64,000 nucleotides of DNA from an uncultured Clostridia bacterium (lineage in GTDB: Bacteria > Bacillota > Clostridia > TANB77 > CAG-508). Position 1 is the stretch's first letter. Each line of letters opens with the position of its first letter. The notes under the pieces were generated by a model, which saw only the letters and a list, made by a program, of their open reading frames with translations, was not told the DNA's origin and did no database searches. Where the stretch lies: positions 1 through 64,000 of the forward strand of contig CAKPKG010000002.1 in the NCBI GenBank assembly GCA_934167165.1, given 5' to 3'. This document shows, in pieces, positions 19,517 to 29,580 of this stretch. The position numbers and the translations under genes were made by a program.

Positions 19517-20032
19517 GTGCCAAGAAATTTTAGTAAATATCAATATGAAACAAGTCCAAGAAAACTTGAGCCGGAATATACACCTGTAAAAAATCCCTAC
19601 AAAAAGAAAAAAACAACAGCACGAAATTTGCAAAAAGCAAAAAAAGATAAAATAAAAGAGGCTAAAAAACAAAAAGCAAGAGCAATTAAATATATAGCTA
19701 TAGGATTTTTAATAATATTTGGAATTAGTTTTAGAAGTTCACAAATAGATGAAAGCTTTACAAAAGTACAAGAATTAAAAGAAGAACTTGCACAAATAGA
19801 AAAACAAAATGCTCAATTAGAAGTTGCAATAGAAAATGGCATGAATTTAAATAATTTAGAACAAGAAGCTAAAACACAATTAGGAATGCAGAAATTAAAC
19901 TCTAAACAGACAATATATGCAACTCTTCCTAAAACGGATTATATAGAACCGGCGTCAGAGCAAGTTGTAATAGAAGAAAAAGACTCACCTTTAAAAGTAA
20001 TAATAAATACAATTAAGAATATATTTAAATAA
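19517..20032 (+). CDS. ftsL: FtsL-type cell division protein
   Basis: The 171-aa product starts at GTG 19517 after GAAGGGGG. It has a long basic cytoplasmic tail, one membrane helix (about residues 58-74) and a heptad-rich coiled coil, ending in a segment with LGMQK as in septum-formation initiator proteins. Position between rsmH and the PBP gene is the usual one for ftsL. It scaffolds the divisome with DivIC/FtsB and DivIB. Sequence conservation is low in this family, so the call rests on architecture and context. Confidence 0.85.
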   Translation: MPRNFSKYQYETSPRKLEPEYTPVKNPYKKKKTTARNLQKAKKDKIKEAKKQKARAIKYIAIGFLIIFGISFRSSQIDESFTKVQELKEELAQIEKQNAQLEVAIENGMNLNNLEQEAKTQLGMQKLNSKQTIYATLPKTDYIEPASEQVVIEEKDSPLKVIINTIKNIFK

Positions 20033-20075
20033 GATTAGTATTAGATAAATAAATAATACTAATCTTATTTTTATT
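20031..20075 (+). terminator. Terminator-like hairpin after ftsL
   Basis: A long A/T-rich stem, ATAAGATTAGTATTA paired with TAATACTAATCTTAT, is followed by TTTTATT. It overlaps the ftsL stop codon. Confidence 0.75.
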
Positions 20076-20094
20076 GTATAAGAAAAATAAGAGA

Positions 20095-20278
20095 TTTTGA
20101 TAAATTGTTTAAGTGATGTGAGAGGTGTGATGTGGGAGGTGGGATTTATTGCAAATGTTATAATTGTTCTGCTGAATTTGTTTTGGGCGTATGCAATACG
20201 CCCCTACAAATCTCACCTCCCACATCACACTTCACACTTCCTACTTCACACTTCGTGAGAACCCCAATTTGTCTAATT
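20095..20278. repeat. Intergenic palindromic repeat, copy A (with inner insert)
   Basis: The arms GTGAGAGGTGTGATGTGGGAGGTGG and CACCTCCCACATCACAC are inverted. The centre holds GGGCGTATGCAATACGCCC, itself a hairpin. The element lies before ftsI and is partnered by copy B after it. A small ORF here (20132-20332) is an artefact of the repeat. Confidence 0.8.
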
Positions 20279-20312
20279 TTTGCTCAAATAAAAATGAAAA
20301 AAAGGAGAGTTT

Positions 20313-22279
20313 ATGAAGCCTACAAATATTAAAAGAAAAAGAAGATTAAGAAATATAATATTTATTACTTTTACATTGTGCTTTTTGCTAATTATAAGGA
20401 TTGGAGTTATACAATTTGTGCAGGGGTCGGAATTACAATCAATGGCATATGCACAACAAACTCTAAATAGAAAAATAAATCCTAAAAGAGGAACAATATA
20501 TGATAGTACTGGAAAAAATATATTAGCAGTAAGTGCTAGTGTGGAAACGGTTTCTATAACTCCAAAAAATATAGCACCACAAAACAAGGAAAAGTTAGCA
20601 AAAAAAATGTCAGAAATATTTGATTTGAATTATGAAACTGTTTTGAAGAAAGTTAATAAAAACAGTTCAATTGAAACAATTGTAAAAAAAGTTGATAAAG
20701 AAAAAACAAATGAACTTAGGGTCTGGTTAGAAGAAAATAATATATTAACAGGTGTTAATATAGATGAAGATACAAAAAGATATTATCCATACAGTACACT
20801 AGCATCTAATGTTATAGGTTTTACTGGAAGTGATAATCAAGGGTTAGAAGGAATCGAGAGTAGATATGACAGTATACTAAAAGGTGAGCAAGGGAAAATC
20901 CTAAAATTAACAGATGCTACAGGATCTGAACTGGGAACGGCAGGAGAGGATTATGTAGAGGCAGTAAATGGAGATGATTTAATTTTATCAATAGATATGA
21001 CAATACAGTCTATTGCAGAAAAATATTTGGCACAAGCTTGTGTTGATAATGTTTGCACAGGTGGAGGAAATATAATAATATCAAATCCAAAAACTGGTGA
21101 CATTTTAGCAATGGCCAATTACCCAAATTACGACTTAAACGAGCCATATGTAATAAATGAAGAAGATTTAAAAATTGTGTGGGATGATTTATCAGTAGGA
21201 GACAAATCTAATGCACTTGCTCAAATGTGGAGAAATAAGGCAATATCAGATACTTATGAACCAGGGTCTACATTTAAGCTTGTAACTGCATCGGCTTCAT
21301 TGGAAGAAGGAATAACAGATACAGATAGAGCTGGAGAGTTTTGCTGTACTGGTTCTATAAATATTGCAGGAACAAGAATAAAATGTTGGAGATATTATAG
21401 ACCACATGGAGCAGAAAGTTTAAGGCAGGCATTAATGAATTCTTGCAACCCAGTTTTTATAGGATTACGGACAAAAATTAGGTGTGGAAACTTATTATAG
21501 TTATCTAGAAAAATTTGGCTTACTTTCTAAAACAGGAATAGATTTACCAGGAGAAGCTGGAAGCATATTCTTAAAAAAAGAAAAAGTTGGGCCAGTAGAA
21601 CTTGCTACAATATCATTTGGCCAAAGATTTGAGGTAACACCAATACATATGATTACAATGTTATCTACAATTGCAAACAATGGAAGGAAATTTACCCCAA
21701 GATTAGTAAAAGCAACAATAGACAGTAAAACAGGAGAAAGACATGATATAGAAGTAAAACAGGGAGAACAAGTAATATCAGAAGAAACAGCAAAAAAAGT
21801 ATTAAGTATGATGGAGTCTGTTGTATCAGAGGGAACTGGAAAAAATGCTAGAGTAAGTGGATATTCTATAGGAGGAAAAACAGGAACATCAGAAGATGGA
21901 GTAAATACTGGGAAATATGTAACATCATTTGTTGGAGTAGCAGATATACCTGATCCAGAAGTAGCGATCATAATTATTCTATATAACCCAACAGGAGAAG
22001 GTGGACACCAAGGAGGTGCAATAGCAGCACCAATAGCTTCACAGGTTTTGCGGAGAAGTACTCCCATATTTGAAAACAAAAAAGCAAGAAGAGGAAATAA
22101 TAGAAACAGTAACAATGCCAGAAGTAACAGGAATGTCCATAAATGAAGCTAAAAAAATGTTAAAGGAATTAGGATTAGAAGTAGAAATTATAGGAGAGGG
22201 AGAAACAGTAGGAGATCAATTACCTAAAACCGGAATAAAAATAAATACAGGAACAAAAGTTACAATTTATGCTAATTAA
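20313..22279 (+). CDS. ftsI: SpoVD/FtsI-type class B penicillin-binding protein with PASTA domain (two +1 CGG recoding sites)
   Basis: Two C-skips, at 21468 and 22051, join three frames into 654 aa. The order is: N-terminal membrane helix, dimerisation domain, transpeptidase with STFK as the serine motif, NSCNP (SxN) and GGKTGTSE (KTG), then one C-terminal PASTA domain. The first site restores IGLGQKLGVETYY just after the SxN motif, the second restores QVLGEVLPYL at the transpeptidase end. It cross-links septal or spore peptidoglycan. The PASTA domain favours the SpoVD/PBP2 type. Unshifted reading would destroy the catalytic domain before KTG. Repeat copies A and B bracket the gene. Confidence 0.93.
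21468..21471 (+). other. CGG +1 recoding site 1 in ftsI
   Basis: The zero frame reads TTA CGG; skipping the C gives TTA GGA CAA AAA TTA GGT, encoding the LGQKLG segment typical after the SxN motif. The preceding codon is TTA and the next base is A. Confidence 0.87.
22051..22054 (+). other. CGG +1 recoding site 2 in ftsI
   Basis: The zero frame reads TTG CGG; skipping the C gives TTG GGA GAA GTA CTC CCA TAT TTG and runs in frame into the PASTA domain. The preceding codon is TTG and the next base is A. Confidence 0.87.
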
Positions 22280-22283
22280 ATAA

Positions 22284-22500
22284 TTGAGGTGAGAGGTGTG
22301 AAGTTGGAGGTGGGATTTGTAGGGGCGTATTGCATACGCCCAAAAACAAATTTATTGCAAACGGTGTAGGGGAGGGCCCTGTGTCCGCCTGAAAATGCAA
22401 AACGCATTACATTTACGATTCAGGACAGTCCCCTTTTGTCATCCAACAAAAGAGGGACAGTCCCTAGAATCGTTCACACAAATTGCAATTTGTTTAATTA
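22284..22500. repeat. Composite intergenic repeat, copy B
   Basis: The left part has the GAGGTGAGAGGTGTGAAG arm and a GGGGCGTATTGCATACGCCC hairpin. A second module at 22354-22390 (GTGTAGGGGAGGGCCCTGTGTCCGCC) also occurs at 34369. A third, at 22416-22474, is a hairpin with ACGATTC/GAATCGT and CTTTTGT/ACAAAAG stems. No gene lies in the 339-base gap. It probably consists of nested small mobile or palindromic elements. Confidence 0.75.
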
Positions 22501-22618
22501 AATATTCAATTTTACTATACAAAATTCAAAATTAATTATATAATACAAGTGTATCAATAAAATTAGGGATAAATAATTTTACCCTTTGTATTAAAAGACT
22601 AAAAAGGAGAAGATAAAA

Positions 22619-24082
22619 ATGGAATTAAAGTCATTATTAAATGGAATAGAAGGCTTGAAAGCCAAAGGAAATCTTGATACAGACGTAAAAGGAATTACAC
22701 ATAATTCAAAAAATGTAAAGGAAGGAGATATGTTTATTGCAATAAAAGGATTTGAAACTGATGGACATAATTACATAAAAGATGCAGTAGATAATGGGGC
22801 AAAAGTAATTGTAATACAAGAAGGTTCAACTATAAAAAAATCAGACATTAAAGAAGATACAATTGTTATTTCTGCACCAGATACAAGAATTGCTACATCA
22901 AAAATAGCATGTAATTTTTATAAAAATCCATCTGCCAAATTCAAATTAATAGGTGTAACAGGAACAAAGGGTAAGACAACTACAACTTTTATGATAAAAA
23001 GAGTATTAGAAAAAGCAGGACATAAAGTTGGATTAATTGGAACAGTTGCAAATTACATAGGTGATAAAAACTTAGGAGAAAGTTCTAGAACTACACCAGA
23101 AAGCTTAGAGTTACAAGAGCTTTTTGCCGAAATGGTAGAGAACAATATAGATACAGTTGTTATGGAAGTTTCTTCACAAAGCTTAAAATTACACAGAGTA
23201 GATGATTGCTGTTTTGATATGGCAATATTTACAAATTTTTCTGAAGATCATATTAGTCCAAAAGAACACCCAGATATGGAAGATTACTTCAATTCTAAAT
23301 TAAAATTGTTTGACATGTGTAAAGTTGGATTTATAAATGCAGATGATTTTAATGTAGCAAAGGTAAAAAAATTGGCTAAAAATTGCGATATAAAAACATA
23401 TGGAATAGATAATACATGTGACTTATTAGCAAAAGATATAACAATAACAAATTCAAGTGTAGATTTTAAAGTAAAAATAGGACAAAAAAATGAAAGAGTA
23501 AAAACAGGAATACCAGGAAGATTTAGTGTATATAATTCATTAGCAGCAATTAGCGTAGCATTAAAATTTGGTGTAGATGCTGAAACAATTAAAGAGGCAT
23601 TGATAGATGTTAGAGTACCAGGAAGAAGTGAATTAGTACCAAATAAAAAAGATCTTACTATAATGGTAGATTATGCTCATTCACCAGAAAGCTTACAAAA
23701 TATCTTGTCAGCTGTAAAAGTATATACAAGAGGAAGAGTAATATCTGTATTTGGATGTGGTGGAGATAGAGATCATGGAAAAAGATCAATAATGGGAGAA
23801 ATCTCTGGCAACATAGCAGATTTTACAGTTATTACATCAGATAACCCAAGAACAGAAGAACCAGCTGAAATAGTAAAAGAAATAGAAGAAGGAATTAAAA
23901 AGACAAAAGGAAAATATGTAGCAATAGTTGATAGAATAGAAGCTATTAAATATGCAATAAATATGGCAAATAAAAATGATATTATTGTACTTGCAGGAAA
24001 AGGACATGAAACATATCAAGAGATAAATGGAAAGAAATATCCATTTGACGAAAGAGAAATAATTAAGAAATTGATGAAATAA
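22619..24082 (+). CDS. murE: MurE, UDP-MurNAc-tripeptide synthetase
   Basis: The 487-aa protein is preceded by AAGGAG. It has the ATP-binding GVTGTKGKTTTT loop, the RTTPES substrate segment, VSSQSLKLHRV, and DNPRTEEP. DNPR is the motif associated with meso-diaminopimelate as the added amino acid, so the cell wall is probably DAP type. It ligates this residue to UDP-MurNAc-L-Ala-D-Glu in the cytoplasm. Full length, with no recoding site despite lying between two genes that have them. Confidence 0.96.
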   Translation: MELKSLLNGIEGLKAKGNLDTDVKGITHNSKNVKEGDMFIAIKGFETDGHNYIKDAVDNGAKVIVIQEGSTIKKSDIKEDTIVISAPDTRIATSKIACNFYKNPSAKFKLIGVTGTKGKTTTTFMIKRVLEKAGHKVGLIGTVANYIGDKNLGESSRTTPESLELQELFAEMVENNIDTVVMEVSSQSLKLHRVDDCCFDMAIFTNFSEDHISPKEHPDMEDYFNSKLKLFDMCKVGFINADDFNVAKVKKLAKNCDIKTYGIDNTCDLLAKDITITNSSVDFKVKIGQKNERVKTGIPGRFSVYNSLAAISVALKFGVDAETIKEALIDVRVPGRSELVPNKKDLTIMVDYAHSPESLQNILSAVKVYTRGRVISVFGCGGDRDHGKRSIMGEISGNIADFTVITSDNPRTEEPAEIVKEIEEGIKKTKGKYVAIVDRIEAIKYAINMANKNDIIVLAGKGHETYQEINGKKYPFDEREIIKKLMK

Positions 24083-24117
24083 ACTACTAGAATTCATTAT
24101 ATTAATGTAAATAGAAA

Positions 24118-24148
24118 TCCTTGGGTGCAAACTGTGCACTCAAGGATA
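24118..24148 (+). promoter_or_regulatory. Hairpin between murE and mraY
   Basis: TCCTTGGGTGCA and TGCACTCAAGGA are imperfectly complementary around a short loop. It has no adjacent T-run, so it is unlikely to be a terminator. It lies 30 bases before the mraY start and may affect mraY translation or mRNA processing. Confidence 0.45.
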
Positions 24149-24177
24149 ATGAAGAATTTTTGAAGGGGGAAATAATT

Positions 24178-25161
24178 TTGTACTTCCAAACGAGGATATT
24201 ATTTGTATCATTTTTAGCAACAGTAATTATATCAATTTTTGTAATACCCATTCTAAAAAAATTAAAAGTAGGTCAAATCGAAAGAGATGACGGACCACAA
24301 TCACATTACAAAAAACAAGGAACACCAACTATGGGTGGAATAATAATTGCTCTTCGGAATAATTATAGGAACAATTGGTGGATATATTTATTATAGAACT
24401 AAAGAACCAGATACGGCTAGAAATATTTTGCCACTATTATTAATAACAATAGGATTTGGAACAATAGGATTTATTGATGATTTTAAAAAACTAGTTTTAA
24501 GAGATACAAAAGGATTGAAACCAGCATATAAAATGCTAGGATTATTAATAATTTCAGTTGCTTACACATTATATTTAACAAAAGGAATACATTTGGGAAC
24601 AGAAACGTTTATACCATTTGCTAAAAAATACATAGTACTTCCAATACTTTTATACATACCTTTTGTTATATTTGTAATGCTTGGAACAACTAATGCAATA
24701 AATTTAACAGACGGAATTGATGGTTTAAGTACTAGTATATCGGCCATAATAACAACATGTCTAACAGTAATAGCAATTGTTTTAGATGTAAAAGAGATAA
24801 TTGTTTTTGGTAGCATAATAGTAGGAGCTTGTTTAGGATTTTTAATATTTAATTTGAATACAGCAAGAGTCTTTATGGGTGATACTCGGTTCATTATTGC
24901 TTCGGTGGAGTAATTTCAGCGATTGCATTATACTTAAAAATGCCGTTAATATTACTAATAATTGCATTAATACCAGTAGCAGAAACAATTTCTGTTGTAT
25001 TACAAGTTGCTTATTTTAAAATAACTGGGGGAAAAAGATTATTAAAAATGGCACCACTTCATCATCATTTTGAATTATCAGGATGGAAAGAAAATAAGAT
25101 AGTTTCAGTTTTTTGTGTAATTACATTAATACTTTGCATAATTGGAATATATTCTATATAA
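24178..25161 (+). CDS. mraY: MraY, phospho-MurNAc-pentapeptide transferase (three +1 CGG recoding sites)
   Basis: The start is TTG 24178 after GAAGGGGG. Three C-skips (24355, 24887, 24903) give 326 aa, the usual MraY length, and because they total three bases the gene ends in its original frame. Family motifs are intact once the skips are made: GTPTMGG, TDGIDGL, MGDTGSLLLGG and [12 protein letters not shown]. MraY makes lipid I on the inner membrane face from UDP-MurNAc-pentapeptide and undecaprenyl phosphate. The enzyme is essential, so the shifts must be decoded efficiently. The last two sites are 16 bases apart. Confidence 0.95.
24355..24358 (+). other. CGG +1 recoding site 1 in mraY
   Basis: The zero frame reads CTT CGG; skipping the C gives GCT CTT GGA ATA ATT ATA GGA, continuing the second membrane helix after GTPTMGG. 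The preceding codon is CTT and the next base is A. Confidence 0.9.
24887..24890 (+). other. CGG +1 recoding site 2 in mraY
   Basis: The zero frame reads ACT CGG; skipping the C gives GGT GAT ACT GGT TCA, the invariant GDTGS motif. The preceding codon is ACT and the next base is T. Confidence 0.92.
24903..24906 (+). other. CGG +1 recoding site 3 in mraY
   Basis: Five codons after site 2, the frame reads CTT CGG. Skipping the C gives CTT GGT GGA, the LGG that follows GDTGSL in the family. The preceding codon is CTT and the next base is T. Confidence 0.92.
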
Positions 25162-25186
25162 GTAATCTGAAAGGAATGATAAAATA

Positions 25187-26342
25187 ATGCCTAAGGTAAA
25201 TAAAGCAAAAACTACATATAAATCTTTTGATTTTACATTATTTATTACAGTAATATTATTATTAGCATTAGGAATAACAATGGTTTTATCTGCTAGCTCT
25301 CCATCATCACTTGCAACAACAGGAAGCAGTTACACATATGTAAAAAAACAGGCTTTTTGTGCTGTTATTGGAATAGTTGCAATGCTTGTAATATCAAAAA
25401 TAGATTACAGGAAATATCAAAAATTTTATAAAATAGCATATGTAGTTTCTCTTTTTATATTATTACTAGTTTTAGTGCCAGGCCTTCGGTAAAGAAGTAA
25501 ATGGCGCAAGGCGTTGGATAAAAAATGTTCCAATAGTTTCGTCATTCCAGCCATCAGAGATTACCAAAATAGGAATAATAGTATTTTTTGCAGCATATCT
25601 TACAAAACATAAAGATGAATTAAAAGATTTGTTAAAGGGATTTATAAAACCAATAGTATTTTTTGTACTACCAATAGTAGGCGTTTTATTGGGAGTACAA
25701 TCACATCTTAGTGCTTCACTTGTTATAGTAGCAGTTGTATCTGTAATGATGATAGTAGCAGGTTGTAAAATATCACATTTCTTAACTTTAGGAGTTCTGG
25801 GAGGAACTGCAGGTGGAGTAGGACTATATGTTTTAGCAAAATTCTTTAATAAAGGAGGATATAGATTAACAAGAATAGTATCATTCCTAAACCCTTGGGC
25901 ATATGCACAAGACGAAGGATGGCAAATAATACAAAGTCTATATGCAATAGGTTCAGGAGGATTATTTGGAGTAGGACTTGGAAACAGTAAACAAAAATAT
26001 TTATACATATCAGAGCCACACAATGACTTTATATTTGCAGTATTAGCAGAAGAGTTAGGATTTATTGGATGTGCAGTTGTTATAGCTTTATTTGGAATAT
26101 TTATATGGAGAGGAATACTAATTGCAATGAAAGCTCCAGATATGTTTGGAAGCTTACTTGCAACAGGAATAACTTCTTTAATTGGAATACAAGCAATAAT
26201 AAACATAGCAGTTGTAACATCATCAATACCAGTAACAGGTATGGCATTGCCATTCTTTAGCTATGGAGGAACATCACTTATAATTTTGTTGTGTGCAGTA
26301 GGAGTATTGCTGAACATATCAAGGCAGAGTCAGAAAATATAA
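25187..26342 (+). CDS. ftsW: FtsW, SEDS-family lipid II polymerase (one +1 CGG recoding site)
   Basis: Skipping the C of CGG at 25487 joins 100 residues to 284, giving 384 aa. The join restores PGLGKEVNGARRWI, the conserved segment that precedes the QPSE motif in SEDS proteins. Multiple membrane helices follow, including the late FFSYGGTS motif. FtsW polymerises septal glycan strands with its partner class B PBP, encoded nearby as ftsI. Without the shift the protein would stop right after the third helix. Confidence 0.94.
25487..25490 (+). other. CGG +1 recoding site in ftsW
   Basis: The zero frame reads CTT CGG TAA, so a stop codon follows CGG directly. Skipping the C gives CTT GGT AAA GAA GTA AAT GGC. 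The preceding codon is CTT and the next base is T. Confidence 0.9.
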
Positions 26343-26397
26343 AAACAAACTGTAAATTGTGCCAATAGGGACGGGGAATTTTGGCACAAAAATAATA

Positions 26398-26525
26398 AAT
26401 TGGAATTTCAAGAAGTGAGAAGTGTGAGGTGAGAAGTGTGAGAAATAGAGAAAGGCCTGCGAAGCCTTGGCCCTATAAATCACACCTCCAACATCACACC
26501 TCTCACCTCAATTAAACAAATTCCA
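26398..26525. repeat. Intergenic palindromic repeat, copy C
   Basis: This is a nearly complete palindrome about 128 bases long. The outer ends AATTGGAATTT and AAATTCCAATG, and the arms GAGGTGAGAAGTGTGAG and CACACCTCCAACATCACACC, are inverted around a core GGCCTGCGAAGCCTTGGCC. It lies directly before murG. Confidence 0.85.
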
Positions 26526-26543
26526 ATGTACGGAGGAAATAGA

Positions 26544-27659
26544 ATGAAAGTAATAATTGCAGCAGCACAAACAGGAGGACATATTAACCCAGGAATTGCA
26601 ATTGCAAATAAAATAAAAGAAAAAGATAGAAATGCAAGAATAATGTTTATAGGAACTACAAGAGGATTAGAGAATGATTTAGTTCCAAGAGCAGGATATG
26701 AGTTAAAAACAATTAATGCTTATGGTATAAATAGAAAAATAAGCATTAGTAATATAAAAAATATGTACAAGACTTTAAAAGGTTTTGGAGAAGCTAAACA
26801 AATTGTAAAAGATTTTAAGCCAGACATTGTTATTGGAACAGGTGGATTTATTTGTGGACCTACAATAATGGCTGCTAAAAAATATAAAATACCAACAATA
26901 TTACATGAAAGCAATGCTTTCCCAGGTGTAACTACAAAGCTGTTATCTAAAAAAGTAGATGCTGTATTAGTTGGATTTGAAGATGCAAAAAAAAGATTAC
27001 CAAAAGCAAAAAGAGTAGTGGTAACAGGAACTCCAACCAAAATAAAAGGAGTAGTAATGTCACAAGCTCAAAAAGATATAATGAAAAGCGAAATGGGATT
27101 AAATACTGAATTGCCAATTCTTCTAGTTTTTGGAGGTAGCCAGGGAGCGAAAACAATTAATGGAACATTACTAGAAATAGTAAAAAACAGACTAAATAAG
27201 AATTACCAAATAATATGGGCTCCAGGACCTAAACAATATGACATAATAAAAGAACAATTAAAAGATAAGAAAATAAATATTGATAAAATAAAAAATGTAA
27301 AAGTTATACCATACATCTATAATATGGAAGAAATAATGAATATAGCTGATATAATAGTTTCAAGAAGTGGAGCAATGACAATTACTGAAATAGCTAAAAT
27401 AGGAAAACCAGCAATATTTATACCATTTCCATTTGCAACAGAAAATCATCAAGAATATAATGCAAAGGTACTAGAAAGTGTTGGAGCAGCAAAAATAATA
27501 TTAGACAAAGATTTAAATACACAAAGTTTATCTAGTACGATACAGGGAATGTTAAAAGATTCAAACAAACTTGAAAAAATGGGACAAAATGCAAAAAAAG
27601 TATCTGTAAATTATGTAGAAGATAAAATATATGAAGAAATAGAAAAAGTTATTAAATAA
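26544..27659 (+). CDS. murG: MurG, lipid II synthase (GlcNAc transferase)
   Basis: I chose ATG 26544, preceded by GGAGGAAA, over ATG 26526, which overlaps that site. The 371-aa GT-B enzyme carries QTGGHINP near the start, GTGGFICGP, and FGGSQGAKTIN in the C-terminal donor domain. It adds GlcNAc to lipid I to make lipid II on the cytoplasmic face. It closes the dcw cluster here. Copies C and D of the palindromic repeat bracket the gene in direct orientation. Confidence 0.95.
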   Translation: MKVIIAAAQTGGHINPGIAIANKIKEKDRNARIMFIGTTRGLENDLVPRAGYELKTINAYGINRKISISNIKNMYKTLKGFGEAKQIVKDFKPDIVIGTGGFICGPTIMAAKKYKIPTILHESNAFPGVTTKLLSKKVDAVLVGFEDAKKRLPKAKRVVVTGTPTKIKGVVMSQAQKDIMKSEMGLNTELPILLVFGGSQGAKTINGTLLEIVKNRLNKNYQIIWAPGPKQYDIIKEQLKDKKINIDKIKNVKVIPYIYNMEEIMNIADIIVSRSGAMTITEIAKIGKPAIFIPFPFATENHQEYNAKVLESVGAAKIILDKDLNTQSLSSTIQGMLKDSNKLEKMGQNAKKVSVNYVEDKIYEEIEKVIK

Positions 27660-27793
27660 ATTTGGATTTCACGAAGTGCGAAGTGCGAGGTGAGAAGTGT
27701 GAGGAATAGAGAAAGGCCTGCGAAGCCTTGGCCCTATAAAGCGCACCTCTAACATCACACCTCTAACTTCAATTACACAAAATCCAATTTGTA
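27659..27793. repeat. Intergenic palindromic repeat, copy D
   Basis: It has the same organisation and orientation as copy C, with the core GGCCTGCGAAGCCTTGGCC and outer ends ATTTGGATTT/AAATCCAAT. It lies between murG and rnc. Confidence 0.85.
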
Positions 27794-27812
27794 AAAGAAA
27801 GGAGGACAAGCT

Positions 27813-28484
27813 ATGAACATAGAAAAAATAGAACAAAATATAGGATATACATTTAAAAACAAAGACCTATTAAGAACAGCATTAACACATACTTCATATG
27901 CTCATGAAAACAAAGTAGAAAGTAATGAGAAATTAGAGTTTTTAGGTGATAGTATATTAGAATTTGTAACAAGTAACTATTTATACAATAATTATAAAAA
28001 ACTAAAAGAAGGAGAAATGACTAAAGTTAGAGCTTCTGTGGTTTGCGAAAAAAGCCTACATCAAGTTGCATTAAAGCATAATTTTAGTGATTTCTTAAAA
28101 TTAGGAAAAAGTGAAATTGCATGCAATGGAAATAAAAAACCAGCAATACTTGCAGATAGCGTAGAAGCGGTGATAGCAGCAATATATCAAGACTCAAATA
28201 TACAAAATGCAGAAAAATTCATAATAGAAAATTTAAAGGAACAAATAGAAGTGTCAAGTAAACATGTAGGAATGAAAGACTACAAAACAGTTTTACAAGA
28301 AAAACTACAAGTTCATGGAAATGTAAAAATAGAGTACACAGTAATTGATGAAAAAGGACCAGATCATAACAAAATTTTCGTAGTTGAAGTAAAATGTGAT
28401 GGAAAACATTTAGCAATAGGACAGGGCACAACTAAAAAAGGCGCTGAAATGGAAGCAGCACATAATGCATTGGAGGTAAAATAA
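27813..28484 (+). CDS. rnc: Ribonuclease III
   Basis: The 223-aa protein follows AAGGAGG. Its N-terminal catalytic domain contains the signature NEKLEFLGDSILEF. The C-terminal 70 residues form a double-stranded-RNA-binding domain with the late KKGAEMEAAHNAL helix. It processes rRNA precursors and cleaves structured RNAs, possibly including transcripts of the long palindromic repeats next to it, although that last point is only inference. The stop codon overlaps the start of the next gene by one base, so translation may be coupled. Confidence 0.95.
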   Translation: MNIEKIEQNIGYTFKNKDLLRTALTHTSYAHENKVESNEKLEFLGDSILEFVTSNYLYNNYKKLKEGEMTKVRASVVCEKSLHQVALKHNFSDFLKLGKSEIACNGNKKPAILADSVEAVIAAIYQDSNIQNAEKFIIENLKEQIEVSSKHVGMKDYKTVLQEKLQVHGNVKIEYTVIDEKGPDHNKIFVVEVKCDGKHLAIGQGTTKKGAEMEAAHNALEVK

Positions 28485-29539
28485 TGAGTGAACAATATAT
28501 AATACCAATATTTGTACCACATTTGGGTTGTCCAAATGATTGCACATTTTGTAATCAAAAAAGTATAAGTGGACAAACTAAACAGGTAACAGCAAAAGAT
28601 GTAAAACAAACAATAGAAGAGTATTTAAAGAGTTTTAAAAATGAAAATCTTTATAAAGAAGTAGCTTTTTTTGGAGGAAGTTTTACAGGGATAGAACAAG
28701 AAAAGCAAAAAGAACTTTTAGAGGCTGCTTATGAGTTTATAAAAACAAAACAAATTCAATCAATAAGGATTTCAACAAGACCAGATTACATAGATAAAGA
28801 AAAACTACAATTATTAAAAAAATATGGTGTAAAGACCATAGAATTAGGAGTTCAATCAACAAATGACTATATACTAAAAAAATGTAGAAGAGGTCATACT
28901 TTTGAGGATGTAAAAAGAGCATCAAAGTTGATAAGAAGACATGGATTTATATTAGGTCATCAAATGATGATAGGGCTTCCAGAAAGTACAAAAATAGATG
29001 AATTAAATACAGCAAAAGATTTGGCAAAACTAAAGCCAAAAATAGTAAGATTATATCCTGTTTTGGTAATAAAAGGAACAGAACTAGAAAAGGAATATCA
29101 AAATGGTGAATATGAACCTGTCCCACTTTCTCAAGCAGTAGAGAGATGTAAGGAATTGTATTATTTCTTTACTCATAAAAAAATTACAGTAATAAGAATG
29201 GGATTACAAAACACAGATATAATTTCAGATCCTAAAAATGCAAAAAGTGAAGTCGTTGCAGGACCATACCATGAGGCTTTTGGTCAACTTGTAGAAGATA
29301 GCATTTGGTATGATGCAATACTAGAAAAAATAAAAAAATTTAATGTCAAAGTTAAAGAAATAGAAATAGAGATAAATCCAGAAAATATAAACAACGTTGT
29401 TGGACATAAAAAAGAAAATATTAAAAAATTAAAGGATTTGTATGATGTAGATGTAAAAATAACTCAAAGCAAAAATATTAAGCCTGGTAAATTCGAAATG
29501 AAAGTTTTAAAAACATACACAGATTTTTTAGATGAATAG
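28484..29539 (+). CDS. Radical SAM protein (Elp3/YhcC-like)
   Basis: The 351-aa protein has the cluster motif GCPNDCTFCNQ, with Cys spacing C-x3-C-x2-C, near residues 16-25. FFGGSFTGIE and GVQSTND segments, typical of Elp3-like radical SAM enzymes, follow. Genes of this type often sit next to rnc in Clostridia. The substrate is not known from sequence; tRNA modification is a possibility. It overlaps rnc by one base and ends at a terminator. Confidence 0.82.
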   Translation: MSEQYIIPIFVPHLGCPNDCTFCNQKSISGQTKQVTAKDVKQTIEEYLKSFKNENLYKEVAFFGGSFTGIEQEKQKELLEAAYEFIKTKQIQSIRISTRPDYIDKEKLQLLKKYGVKTIELGVQSTNDYILKKCRRGHTFEDVKRASKLIRRHGFILGHQMMIGLPESTKIDELNTAKDLAKLKPKIVRLYPVLVIKGTELEKEYQNGEYEPVPLSQAVERCKELYYFFTHKKITVIRMGLQNTDIISDPKNAKSEVVAGPYHEAFGQLVEDSIWYDAILEKIKKFNVKVKEIEIEINPENINNVVGHKKENIKKLKDLYDVDVKITQSKNIKPGKFEMKVLKTYTDFLDE

Positions 29540-29547
29540 ATAAATAG

Positions 29548-29578
29548 AAAAACACTCATAATAAGTATGGGTGTTTTT
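29548..29578 (+). terminator. Terminator after the radical SAM gene, overlapping the next ribosome binding site
   Basis: A 13-bp stem (29548-29560 with 29566-29578) ends in TTTTT. Its 3' arm contains GGGTG, the only Shine-Dalgarno-like sequence before the GTG at 29581. The cwlD start has the same arrangement. Confidence 0.8.
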
Positions 29579-29580
29579 GT

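Noticed and set aside
20132..20332. ORF of 66 aa before ftsI
   Set aside because: It lies across palindromic repeat copy A, starts within the repeat and has no family features.
24887..24906. Intron or inserted element as the cause of the mraY breaks
   Set aside because: Each break is exactly one base, with continuous protein homology on both sides.
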